A stretch of DNA of 64,000 nt from Arthrobacter sp. Bz4 (lineage in GTDB: Bacteria; Actinomycetota; Actinomycetes; Actinomycetales; Micrococcaceae). This document shows positions 57,176 to 64,000 of this stretch, piece after piece. The DNA lies in assembly GCF_003075455.1 (NCBI RefSeq), contig NZ_QDAE01000015.1, positions 1 to 64,000 of the forward strand, given 5' to 3'. The number at the start of each line of letters is the position of its first letter. Position 1 is the stretch's first letter. The notes beneath the pieces are model-generated. The model was not told where the DNA came from, made no database searches, and saw only the letters and a list, made by a program, of their open reading frames with translations. The position numbers and the translations under genes were made by a program.

Positions 57176-58654
57176 TTAGACCGACGGCGCGTGGGTGTTT
57201 TCAGTTGGCGATGCCGGTTCCGTGGCAGCACCGTCCGTGGCGCCCCAGTTTTTCAGCATCTCGACGGCGTCCAGCCCGGTGGTGTCCTTGAGTAGCTGGA
57301 AGGTCTGCTGCAACCCGCCGGACACGTTCTTGCTCAACTGGGTGGCACCGTCGTTGGAGATGACGGTCATGTTGTCGATTCCCGACATTGGGGCGGCGAT
57401 TTCCCGAGCGATCTGCGGGAGGATTTCCATCACCTTGTTGAGAATTGCTGCTTCGTTGAACTGCTCGTACGCCTTGGCCTGGGCTTCGATTCCCTCGGCC
57501 TCCGCGATTCCCTTCTGCCGGACAACGTCTGCCTCAGCCTGGCCGCGAAGCGCGATGATCTCCGCTTCCGCTGCACCGTTGGCCCGGGTCACTGACGCCG
57601 CTGCGTTACCGCGTGCGGTGTTGGCGGCGGCCTCAGCTTCAGCGGTGACCTTGTCACCCTCGGCGCTGAGGCGGCGCTTGGTCAGCGCCACTTCCGCCTC
57701 AACCTGATCGGCTTCAGACTGGCGCTTGCGCTGCTCGAGCTTACCGGCCGCTTCCTGCTCCACCCGGTACTTTTCTGCGTCGGCAGGCTTGCGGATCTCA
57801 ATATCCAGTTCACGTTCACGCAGCTCGGACTGCCGTGAAGCAACCTGCTGTTCCTTGACCAGGATCGACTGGCGCTGCTCAGCTGCAGCCAAGGGACCCG
57901 CCGCGTCGGCCTGGGCCTGCCGTGCGTCCGCGACCTCCTTGAGCTCGGCCCGGCGGATGGCGAGCCGCTGTTCGGCAAGCGCAACCTGCTCGTCCGCGAT
58001 CGCAGCGGCCTCGGCAGCTTCCTGCGCCGCATTCGCTTCGGCAATCTTCGCCTGCTTCTCAGCGAGTGCCGCCTCGGGCCGGCCCAGGTTCTTCAGGTAG
58101 CTGGAATCGTCGTCGACCGACTGGATCTGGAAGGTATCAATCTCCAGACCCTGGTTATGCATTGAGTGCTCGGCCTCTTCCTTGACACTCTTGGCGAAAG
58201 AAGCACGGTCCTTGATGATCGAGTCCACGCTCAGCGTGCCCACGATGGAGCGCAACGAACCGGACAGGGTCTCTTGGGTGTAATGGTCGATCTGATCCTG
58301 CTGGTTCAAGAATCGTTGAGCGGCGCGGCGCACCGCCTCTTCGTCGCCCCCCACTTTGATCTGGGCGACACCGGTCAGCCGAAGCTTGATGCCGTTCTTG
58401 GAGATACCCTCAATCTGAAGGGTCACCTGGCGTGAGGCGAGCGAGATGGAGAACGCCTTCTGGCTGAACGGGTTGATGAATGTGCGACCGAACACCACAC
58501 GCTGGCTTTCCTGGCTGCCTTTGCCGGTGATGATCAGTGCTTCGGACGGGCTCGCAATCCGCAGTGCAAGACGCGCGACGATGGCGGCAATAACTGCCAA
58601 TACCACCAACACGGCAAGCACAATGCCGACAACAATAAACTGACTGAGGTCCAC
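57176..58654 (-). CDS. Flotillin-family SPFH membrane protein
   Basis: 492 residues. One N-terminal membrane helix (about 6-32, FIVVGIVLAVLVVLAVIAAI) is followed by an SPFH/band 7 domain (about 35-195, ASPSEALIITGKGSQESQRV). A long Ala/Glu/Gln-rich coiled coil (about 195-400) and the flotillin C-terminal oligomerisation region follow. It organises membrane microdomains. The stop is 1 nt from the stop of the hydrolase-caspase gene, convergent. Whether it belongs to the protease cluster or is an ordinary neighbour cannot be told from sequence. Confidence 0.93.
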   Translation of the reverse strand: MDLSQFIVVGIVLAVLVVLAVIAAIVARLALRIASPSEALIITGKGSQESQRVVFGRTFINPFSQKAFSISLASRQVTLQIEGISKNGIKLRLTGVAQIKVGGDEEAVRRAAQRFLNQQDQIDHYTQETLSGSLRSIVGTLSVDSIIKDRASFAKSVKEEAEHSMHNQGLEIDTFQIQSVDDDSSYLKNLGRPEAALAEKQAKIAEANAAQEAAEAAAIADEQVALAEQRLAIRRAELKEVADARQAQADAAGPLAAAEQRQSILVKEQQVASRQSELRERELDIEIRKPADAEKYRVEQEAAGKLEQRKRQSEADQVEAEVALTKRRLSAEGDKVTAEAEAAANTARGNAAASVTRANGAAEAEIIALRGQAEADVVRQKGIAEAEGIEAQAKAYEQFNEAAILNKVMEILPQIAREIAAPMSGIDNMTVISNDGATQLSKNVSGGLQQTFQLLKDTTGLDAVEMLKNWGATDGAATEPASPTENTHAPSV

Positions 58655-58893
58655 TACAGCCCCTTCTATGGGATTTACAAAGGATGAGTGGCCGGAAGTT
58701 CCAGTGCCTCGCCGGTATCGGCCGGGTCAATACTGGAGTGCCCGTGCGGTCCCCCACCGCCCGTTATGTGTCGGACGCCACCCTATGGACGGTACACGAC
58801 CCACTCCCGGGAAGCTGGGCGTTCCAAAGCTCGACGACGCGGACGGCCACCATCGTTGGGCTGGCGGCGGTCCGGCGTCGAACGTCAGGTGGG

Positions 58894-59358
58894 TTAAACC
58901 TCGGACACCGCGGCGGCCAGGTTGTTCAACGAAGCCTCCAGATCGTGGGCGGAAACCGCCGGGAAGGATACCTTCTTGAGCACAGTCGAATCGGTGACGC
59001 TGCTCCAGTCGTAGGTGAGAGTCACTTCGGTGGAGTCGGGGCCCTGGGGCGTCAACTCCCACACCCACTGCCAACCGGCAGGCTCGGCCCCAGCCTCAGC
59101 CGTTTTCCAGGCAAGGAGCTTGTTGTGGTCGTAACCCACCACATGGTTGTCGGTCTTGTAGTCCCCACCCAGCTTGTCCCAGTACTGGTTCATGGTGAAC
59201 ATCTGTCCCACAGCCGTAATCCTGTCCGACTTCTCGTCGGACTGCACCATGCCTGAGCCGTCAATCTGCGCGTGGCGCGCAGGGTTGGACAGGACGTTGA
59301 AGATCGCGTCAGCTGAAGCGTCGATGACGCGGGACGAGGTGATTTTCTTGTCACTCAT
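58894..59358 (-). CDS. SRPBCC (START-like) family protein
   Basis: 154 residues. The N terminus ITSSRVIDASADAIFNVLSN and the C-terminal helix are typical of the polyketide-cyclase/START-like fold, which binds hydrophobic ligands in a central cavity. No specific function can be assigned. The 239 nt between it and the flotillin gene contain no gene I can support. It lies downstream of ligD on the same strand after 34 nt. Confidence 0.85.
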   Translation of the reverse strand: MSDKKITSSRVIDASADAIFNVLSNPARHAQIDGSGMVQSDEKSDRITAVGQMFTMNQYWDKLGGDYKTDNHVVGYDHNKLLAWKTAEAGAEPAGWQWVWELTPQGPDSTEVTLTYDWSSVTDSTVLKKVSFPAVSAHDLEASLNNLAAAVSEV

Positions 59359-59392
59359 TGTTGTACTCCTTGATGTTGTTGGTCAGTCATAT

Positions 59393-61864
59393 TCACAGTT
59401 CGACGACGACGTCGGACGGCAGTTTGTCGGGCCGCCAACCCCGCCAGACGGGGTGGCGGAGTTTCCCCGCTCCGGTTCGTTCGCTGAATTGCACCTCCCC
59501 GACCAGGGCTGGGCGGACCCAGTGCGCGTCTGAGGCATCAGCGGCTGGCACATCCGCAAGTGGTGCAGTCTTCCGGGACATCTTGCGGAGTCGTGAACCA
59601 ATTTCAGCAAGATCACGTTCGGTCAGGCCTGACCCCACCCGGCCCACATACTTCAGGTCGACGCCGTCGGGCACGGCCACCAGGAGGGAACCCACCTTGT
59701 GCGCACGGCTGCCTTTGCCCGGCCGCCACCCGACCACCACCACTTCCTGGGTGAGCTGGTCTTTGATCTTGACCCAGCCCCGGGACCTGCGACCGGCCGT
59801 ATACGTACCGGAGGTGCGCTTGGCGACCACCCCCTCCAAACCGAGCTCCCTGCTGGCGGCCACGGCCTCCTCGATGGTGGCATCCAGGGCTGGGGGCACC
59901 TGAATATGGCCATCCGCGGGGCTGTTCACCGCCTGCTCGAGGATTTCCCGGCGCTGGGCATACTGCAGTTGAAGCAGCGAGTTGCCGTCGAGGTAAAGCA
60001 GATCGAAAATCATGAAATGCACTGGCGCTTTACGGCGTGCGGCGTCGATCTCGGAGCTTTTGGTGAGATTGAAGCGGTTCTGCAGTAACCCGAAGTCGGG
60101 ACGGCCCGACTTGTTCAGTGCCACTATTTCCCCGTCGAGCACGACATTGTTGCCGTTGACGTAGTCGCCCAGATCCGCCAGTTCGGGGTACAGCGCCGTC
60201 ATGTCATTGGCGTTGCGGCTGGTGAGACGCACCCCGTCGGGTGTCACTGTGGCGATTGCCCTGACCCCGTCCCACTTCATTTCGAAAGCCCAGTCCTCAT
60301 CGGCTGTCACGTCACCAGCCGAGCCGGGCGAGGCGAGCATCGGCATCAGCTCCGGCGGGGTCTCGGCGGCGCCCGACGCCGGGGCTTCGGCCGAGGCGTC
60401 AGCGGCGCCCTGGTCTTTCATCAGGTGCATCAACCAGTTCCTTTTGCCCGACTCGTCGCCGCCGGTGTGGATGAGGGCATACCGCCGGACGGGGCTGCCG
60501 CTGCGTGCCAGACCACCGTCGTCGCGCCCCTGAACCGTACAGATCACTTCCTTCCCATCGCGCCATTTCTCGGCGTGGTAGGTCCCGGAATCCCAGATGT
60601 ACATCTCCCCGGCGCCGTATTCCCCCTTGGGGATGGTGCCCTCGAAGGCGGCGTACTCCAGGGGGTGGTCCTCGGTCTGGACGGCGAGGTGGTTCTTGTT
60701 GGGGGTGTCCGGCGGCCCCTTGGGTACAGCCCAGGAGACGAGGACGCCGTCGCGTTCCAGCCGAAAGTCGTAGTGCAACCGGCGGGCGTGGTGCTCCTGG
60801 ATGACAAAACGGTTGCCGCCGGCGTCACTGACGCTGTCGGGGATCGGCTCAGGGGTCTTTGCGCTGTCCCGCATGGAGCGGTAGGTGTGCAGGCGGTCAC
60901 GAACGCGAGGCTCGGATGTCGTTGTGTCCCCGGGCCCGCCCCGGTCGCCGTCAGGCCCTCCGGAGGTCTCATCCAGCCCGGCGAGGAGATCACCGAGTTC
61001 CTGCACTCGGTCCATCATCTGCCGGTAGTCGAGTTGCGCCAGCTCAGGGTCCTCCAACTCCGCCCAGGAGCGGGGCGCGGCAACAGTGGGTCGCAGCCTG
61101 CCACGTAGGGAGTAGGGCGCCACGGTGGTCTTGTTCCTGCTGTTTTGGCTCCAGTCCACCAGCACCTTCCCCCCGCGCAGGGACTTCTTCATATCGCTGA
61201 CCACCAGGTCGGGGTGGTCAGCCTCGAGCGCCCTGGCCAGCTCATGGGCAACGGTGGATACCTCGTCGGAGGACTGGGAACCATCCAGTGCCGCATACAG
61301 GTGGATGCCCTTGGAGCCGCTGGTGACGGGATAGGGTTCCAGGCCCATGTCCTGCAGGATCACGCGGGCATGGCGGGCAACCTCGGCGCAGTCGCCGAGG
61401 CTCACCCCGTCGCCAGGGTCAAGGTCGAGGACCAGCCGGTCCGGATTGTTGATCTCCCCGTCCGGGCCGAACCTCCACTGCGGAACATGGATTTCCAGGG
61501 CCGAAATCTGTCCAAACCAGGTCAGGGTGGCCAGGTCATTGACCATCGGATACACGTTGACGTGGTCTTTATGGGCGATGGAGTGTCGTTGCACCCACGC
61601 AGGCGCCGACTGGTCGAGGTTCTTCTGGAAAAAGACCTGTCCGGGCTGCTCCGTGGTTCCCACCCCGTTGACCCAGCGCTTGCGGGTCACCGCCCGGTCC
61701 CTGGCGTGCGGAATCAGGTAGCCGGCAATCGCAGCATAGTAGGCGAGAACGTCCGCCTTGGTGGTCCCGGAGGCGGGATAGATCACCTTGTTGAGGTTCG
61801 TCAGCCGGAGGCGTTGACCGTCCACAGTGACAGTCTGCTGCTGCTGACCGGTGCTGGAACCCAT
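59393..61864 (-). CDS. ligD: Multifunctional DNA ligase D (polymerase, phosphoesterase, ligase)
   Basis: About 823 residues, with the actinobacterial domain order polymerase-phosphoesterase-ligase. The primase-like polymerase (to ~290) shows DRLVLDLDPGDGVSLGDCAE. The phosphoesterase (about 355-490) has FVIQEHHARRLHYDFRLERD and WAVPKGP. The ATP ligase (about 530-823) has the adenylated Lys in EMKWDGVRAIATV and GLEGVVAKRTSG. It seals double-strand breaks with Ku in non-homologous end joining. The start is taken at the ATG at 61864; 12 upstream in-frame codons are not conserved in type. Confidence 0.94.
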   Translation of the reverse strand: MGSSTGQQQQTVTVDGQRLRLTNLNKVIYPASGTTKADVLAYYAAIAGYLIPHARDRAVTRKRWVNGVGTTEQPGQVFFQKNLDQSAPAWVQRHSIAHKDHVNVYPMVNDLATLTWFGQISALEIHVPQWRFGPDGEINNPDRLVLDLDPGDGVSLGDCAEVARHARVILQDMGLEPYPVTSGSKGIHLYAALDGSQSSDEVSTVAHELARALEADHPDLVVSDMKKSLRGGKVLVDWSQNSRNKTTVAPYSLRGRLRPTVAAPRSWAELEDPELAQLDYRQMMDRVQELGDLLAGLDETSGGPDGDRGGPGDTTTSEPRVRDRLHTYRSMRDSAKTPEPIPDSVSDAGGNRFVIQEHHARRLHYDFRLERDGVLVSWAVPKGPPDTPNKNHLAVQTEDHPLEYAAFEGTIPKGEYGAGEMYIWDSGTYHAEKWRDGKEVICTVQGRDDGGLARSGSPVRRYALIHTGGDESGKRNWLMHLMKDQGAADASAEAPASGAAETPPELMPMLASPGSAGDVTADEDWAFEMKWDGVRAIATVTPDGVRLTSRNANDMTALYPELADLGDYVNGNNVVLDGEIVALNKSGRPDFGLLQNRFNLTKSSEIDAARRKAPVHFMIFDLLYLDGNSLLQLQYAQRREILEQAVNSPADGHIQVPPALDATIEEAVAASRELGLEGVVAKRTSGTYTAGRRSRGWVKIKDQLTQEVVVVGWRPGKGSRAHKVGSLLVAVPDGVDLKYVGRVGSGLTERDLAEIGSRLRKMSRKTAPLADVPAADASDAHWVRPALVGEVQFSERTGAGKLRHPVWRGWRPDKLPSDVVVEL

Positions 61865-61944
61865 GACACCAGTCTTGTCTGGAAGCGCCGCAAACGCCAC
61901 ACGTGCCCGGAAAGCAGGGCACGGGATCCTGTCCCGGGGTGCTG

Positions 61945-62436
61945 CTAGTCGCTGAGCTTCTCCTGGTATTGAGCGACGAGGCGCTCCCAGTCAGCGGGGT
62001 TCTGGCCCAGCGGACGCTCGTTCAGGAGATCGTCGAGGCCAATCAGCGTGAAGTGCCAGCCCGCCGCCGAACTACCCGCGGCGTCTGGGTCCTGCAGGGT
62101 GTTGGTGAGGGTCAGCAGGGCGCCGGAGTCGCCGTCGTTCGCCAACTCCCAGCGCAGCACCTCCCGATCCCAGGTGTAGGCGAGAAGGTTCGGCTTCTCG
62201 GCTTCGAGGACCGTGCCTTTGGTGGGCCGTTCCCCAGGGAAGGTGAAGGTCACTTCGGCGCCCTTACGCGGGAGCAGGTCAAGTTCACAGGGGAACCAGT
62301 ACTTGAGTTTGCGGGGGTCTGTCAGGTGCTTCCAGAGCACTGACGCGGCAAAGTTGTACCGCATCTCGAACCGGAGGGCGGGCTTGCCGTCGACTGTGGT
62401 CTTGGTGACCGTGGGCTCAGCTTTTTCAGGATTCAC
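61945..62436 (-). CDS. SRPBCC / AHSA1-like protein
   Basis: About 163 residues. RFEMRYNFAASVLWKHLTDP, KYWFPCELDLLPRKGAEVTFTFPG and GWHFTLIGLDDLLNERP match the AHSA1-like branch of START-fold proteins, common as small single genes in actinobacteria. Function unknown. The GTG at 62436 avoids overlap with ku, which starts at 62482 on the other strand; reading further would run through ku. It lies between ku and ligD, upstream of ligD on the same strand. Confidence 0.85.
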   Translation of the reverse strand: MNPEKAEPTVTKTTVDGKPALRFEMRYNFAASVLWKHLTDPRKLKYWFPCELDLLPRKGAEVTFTFPGERPTKGTVLEAEKPNLLAYTWDREVLRWELANDGDSGALLTLTNTLQDPDAAGSSAAGWHFTLIGLDDLLNERPLGQNPADWERLVAQYQEKLSD

Positions 62437-62481
62437 CAAGCCATCGTATCCGCGGAACCCAAACACTGGTTCACTTGGTAC

Positions 62482-63351
62482 ATGAGAGCCATCTGGAAGG
62501 GCGCCGTCGCTTTTGGGCTGGTCAATGTGCCGGTCAAGGTCTACAGCGCCACCGAAGACCACGACATCAGCCTCCACCAGGTCCACGACAAGGACGGCGG
62601 CCGGATCCGCTACCAGCGCCGCTGCGAGATCTGCGGGGAGGTGGTCGAATACAAAAACATCGACAAGGCGTACGACGACGGTGAGCGCACCGTGGTGCTC
62701 ACCGACGAGGACTTCGCGACCCTTCCCGTCGAGAAGAGCCGGGAAATCGGCGTCGTCGAGTTTGTGCCCAGCGACCAGATAGACCCGATCATGCTGGACC
62801 GGTCCTATTTTCTGGAGCCGGATTCCAGTTCCACCAAGGCCTATGTGCTGCTGCGCCGCACCCTTGAGGAGACCGACCGCACGGCTATCGTGCAGTTCAC
62901 GCTGCGGCAGAAGAGCCGGCTCGGTGCGCTGCGGGTGCGTGGGGACGTTCTGATGCTGCAGTCGCTGCTCTGGGATGACGAGGTACGCGAGGCCAAGTTC
63001 CCCGCCCTTGACGAGCGGGTACGGATCTCGGCCAAGGAGAAGGAAATGTCGGCCGCGCTGGTGGATTCCTTCTCGACCGATTTCGATCCTGAGAACTTCA
63101 CCGATGAGTATCAGGAACAGCTGCGCACTCTGATCGAGGCGAAACTTGAGAAGGGGGAAGCCCTCGACACTGAGGAAACTTTCGGGGAATCCGACGACGA
63201 CGAGGGCGGTGGCAAAGTCCTCGATCTCATGGAGGCACTCCGGCGGAGCGTCGAGAAGAACCGTGAGAAAAAGGGCACGCCGTCCGATCAGAAAAAACCG
63301 GCATCCAAAGGGTCCTCAGCACCAGCCAAAACAAAATCGAAAGGCGCCTGA
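62482..63351 (+). CDS. ku: Ku homodimeric DNA end-binding protein
   Basis: 289 residues. MRAIWKGAVAFGLVNVPVKV is the bacterial Ku start. The core contains the beta barrel that rings DNA ends (ICGEVVEYKNIDKAYD, SYFLEPD) and the dimer arm. The C terminus is a Lys/Ser-rich tail (KKPASKGSSAPAKTKSKGA) of the type that binds DNA and recruits LigD. It is divergent from the AHSA1-like and ligD genes. The stop overlaps the ATG of the next small gene (TGATG). Confidence 0.95.
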   Translation: MRAIWKGAVAFGLVNVPVKVYSATEDHDISLHQVHDKDGGRIRYQRRCEICGEVVEYKNIDKAYDDGERTVVLTDEDFATLPVEKSREIGVVEFVPSDQIDPIMLDRSYFLEPDSSSTKAYVLLRRTLEETDRTAIVQFTLRQKSRLGALRVRGDVLMLQSLLWDDEVREAKFPALDERVRISAKEKEMSAALVDSFSTDFDPENFTDEYQEQLRTLIEAKLEKGEALDTEETFGESDDDEGGGKVLDLMEALRRSVEKNREKKGTPSDQKKPASKGSSAPAKTKSKGA

Positions 63352-63620
63352 TGGCCACCTCGTCCTCACTTCTGCCCAGCTTCTTCACCAATTCGCGTGG
63401 CGAGCAGACCATCGTGCAGGCACCCAACGCGCCGGTCCTCGGGTGGACGGTCTTCGGCCTCGCTTCCTTCCTGGCGCAGCAGGACGGAAACAAGCGGCTA
63501 TTGCTGACTCTCAGCCGGGTGTGCCTCGGACTGTGGGCAGTGCTTGAGCTGACCCGCGGTGAGAGCGGATTCCGCCGCACCCTGGGCGGCTTGACCCTCG
63601 GCTGGCTGGCACGGCGTTAG
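63351..63620 (+). CDS. 89-residue protein coupled to ku
   Basis: The ATG overlaps the ku stop as TGATG, so it is translated from the same mRNA. It has a weakly hydrophobic centre (APVLGWTVFGLASFLAQQ; LLLTLSRVCLGLWAVLEL) that could be one or two membrane or amphipathic helices, and an Arg-rich end. I do not recognise a family. The link to ku is by position only. Confidence 0.65.
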   Translation: MATSSSLLPSFFTNSRGEQTIVQAPNAPVLGWTVFGLASFLAQQDGNKRLLLTLSRVCLGLWAVLELTRGESGFRRTLGGLTLGWLARR

Positions 63621-63774
63621 CCGGCAGTCTCACCCTGGGGTAACCCACGCAGCAGACGATGGGGGCTCGCCGAGGGATCTTGTAGCGAACTGAATGTTCG
63701 GCCGGGCGGCAGGGAATAGGGACCACGGTCACCATGGTTCAAGCGGCCGAATTTTTTCCAGCCCGGGTATGGCC

Positions 63775-63780
63775 TAAACT
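63775..63780 (+). promoter_or_regulatory. Possible -10 box of the tRNA-Val gene
   Basis: TAAACT lies 35 nt before the tRNA 5' end. A T-rich stretch at 63752-63757 sits near the -35 position but does not match TTGACA well. Confidence 0.35.
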
Positions 63781-63814
63781 GGCAACTGTCCGACCGCGTC
63801 TGGGTTGGGCGCGC

Positions 63815-63891
63815 GCCTGTGTAGCTCAGTCTGGTAGAGCATCCGCTTCACACGCGGAAGGCCCGGGGATCAAGGCCCCGCGCAGGCACCA
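63815..63891 (+). tRNA. tRNA-Val (anticodon CAC)
   Basis: A full cloverleaf can be folded. The acceptor strands GCCTGTG and CGCAGGC pair with one G-T pair. The D arm runs from GCTC to GAGC. The anticodon stem TCCGC/GCGGA closes the loop TTCACAC, giving anticodon CAC. The T stem is CGGGG/CCCCG, and CCA is encoded at 63889-63891. It reads GUG valine codons. A hairpin terminator follows directly. Confidence 0.93.
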
Positions 63892-63893
63892 CC

Positions 63894-63926
63894 ACCGGCT
63901 CTCCGCCAACGCGGGGGGCCGGTTTT
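63894..63926 (+). terminator. Terminator after tRNA-Val
   Basis: ACCGGC (63894-63899) pairs with GCCGGT (63918-63923), and an inner CCGC/GCGG can extend the stem. TTTT follows from 63923. It is the expected end of the tRNA transcript. Confidence 0.7.
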
Positions 63927-63993
63927 GTGTCAACAGGCCGGATTTGTGTCAACAGCCCAGTTTTGGGTCTGCAGCCCGGATTTTATGCCCTAG
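63918..63993. repeat. Four degenerate 19-bp tandem repeats after tRNA-Val
   Basis: Units start at 63918, 63937, 63956 and 63975. The first two, GCCGGTTTTGTGTCAACAG and GCCGGATTTGTGTCAACAG, differ at one base. The third (CCCAGTTTTGGGTCTGCAG) and fourth (CCCGGATTTTATGCCCTAG) are more diverged. The first unit overlaps the terminator. They may continue past the window only in weaker form. Confidence 0.65.
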
Positions 63994-64000
63994 GAAGGTC

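Noticed and set aside
58655-58893. Possible gene between flotillin and the SRPBCC gene
   Set aside because: Open frames exist in several phases, but none has a ribosome site with a recognisable or compositionally convincing protein; treated as non-coding.
63815-63993. Phage or ICE attachment site at tRNA-Val
   Set aside because: There is no second copy of the tRNA 3' end and no integrase in the window; the repeats alone do not show integration.

Overview
The window is high-GC actinobacterial chromosome, most like Micrococcaceae (the Arthrobacter group). Supporting signs are Lsr2, the ClpC start, the DUF2342 metalloprotease-tilS-hpt-ftsH-folEPBK-DUF3180-panC-lysS order, a three-domain LigD with Ku, many GTG starts with GTGA overlaps, and possible leaderless genes. 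No phage, IS element, integrase or CRISPR array is visible, and no gene-free stretch exceeds about 300 bases.

Layout. (1) 1-15.9 kb, minus strand: a housekeeping block transcribed right to left. It runs dacB, DUF2342 metalloprotease, tilS, hpt, ftsH, folE, folP, folB, folK, DUF3180, two PH-domain proteins (one frameshifted), a DUF2520 protein, panC, lysS, then lsr2 and the first codons of clpC. (2) 16-22.9 kb: ppa, a SatD-like HTH gene whose start codon lies inside a perfect 15-bp inverted repeat, a HAD phosphatase, serS, a diacylglycerol-kinase-like protein, an acidic repeat protein, topoisomerase IB and a DUF72 protein. (3) 22.9-28.9 kb: a LacI-controlled alpha-glucoside operon (regulator, binding protein, two permeases, GH13 enzyme); the binding protein is frameshifted. 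(4) 29-50.7 kb: scattered metabolism, including pheA, rhodanese, a frameshifted amidase, a POT transporter, an acyl-CoA ligase, a methyltransferase with an in-frame TAG, pgm, ALDH, SDR, uracil permease, AlkA-type glycosylase, GDPD, HAD, PEBP, PfkB, ROK and a Tat lipoprotein hydrolase. (5) 51.2-58.7 kb: an unusual cluster. A RelA/SpoT-type synthetase is followed by a stand-alone caspase-like protease, a cytoplasmic thermolysin-like metallopeptidase on the opposite strand, an alpha/beta-hydrolase-caspase fusion and a flotillin. (6) 58.9-64 kb: SRPBCC proteins and the NHEJ genes ligD and ku, then tRNA-Val(CAC) followed by 19-bp tandem repeats.

The best candidate for an undescribed system is 51.2-57.2 kb. 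Two caspase-like proteins with intact His-Cys dyads flank a gluzincin peptidase, and one is fused to a serine hydrolase domain with HGG and GHSAGS motifs. Both caspase genes carry the same 11-bp element, CAGTAACACCC, upstream at similar spacing from a -10-like box. This suggests co-regulated proteolytic signalling, perhaps a stress or phage-triggered death or dormancy module with an alarmone arm; that role is inference.

The window also has four lesions in accessory genes (frameshifts near 6.14, 27.07 and 31.08 kb, and a TAG at 35,546) while the essential genes look intact. They could be true decay or assembly errors.
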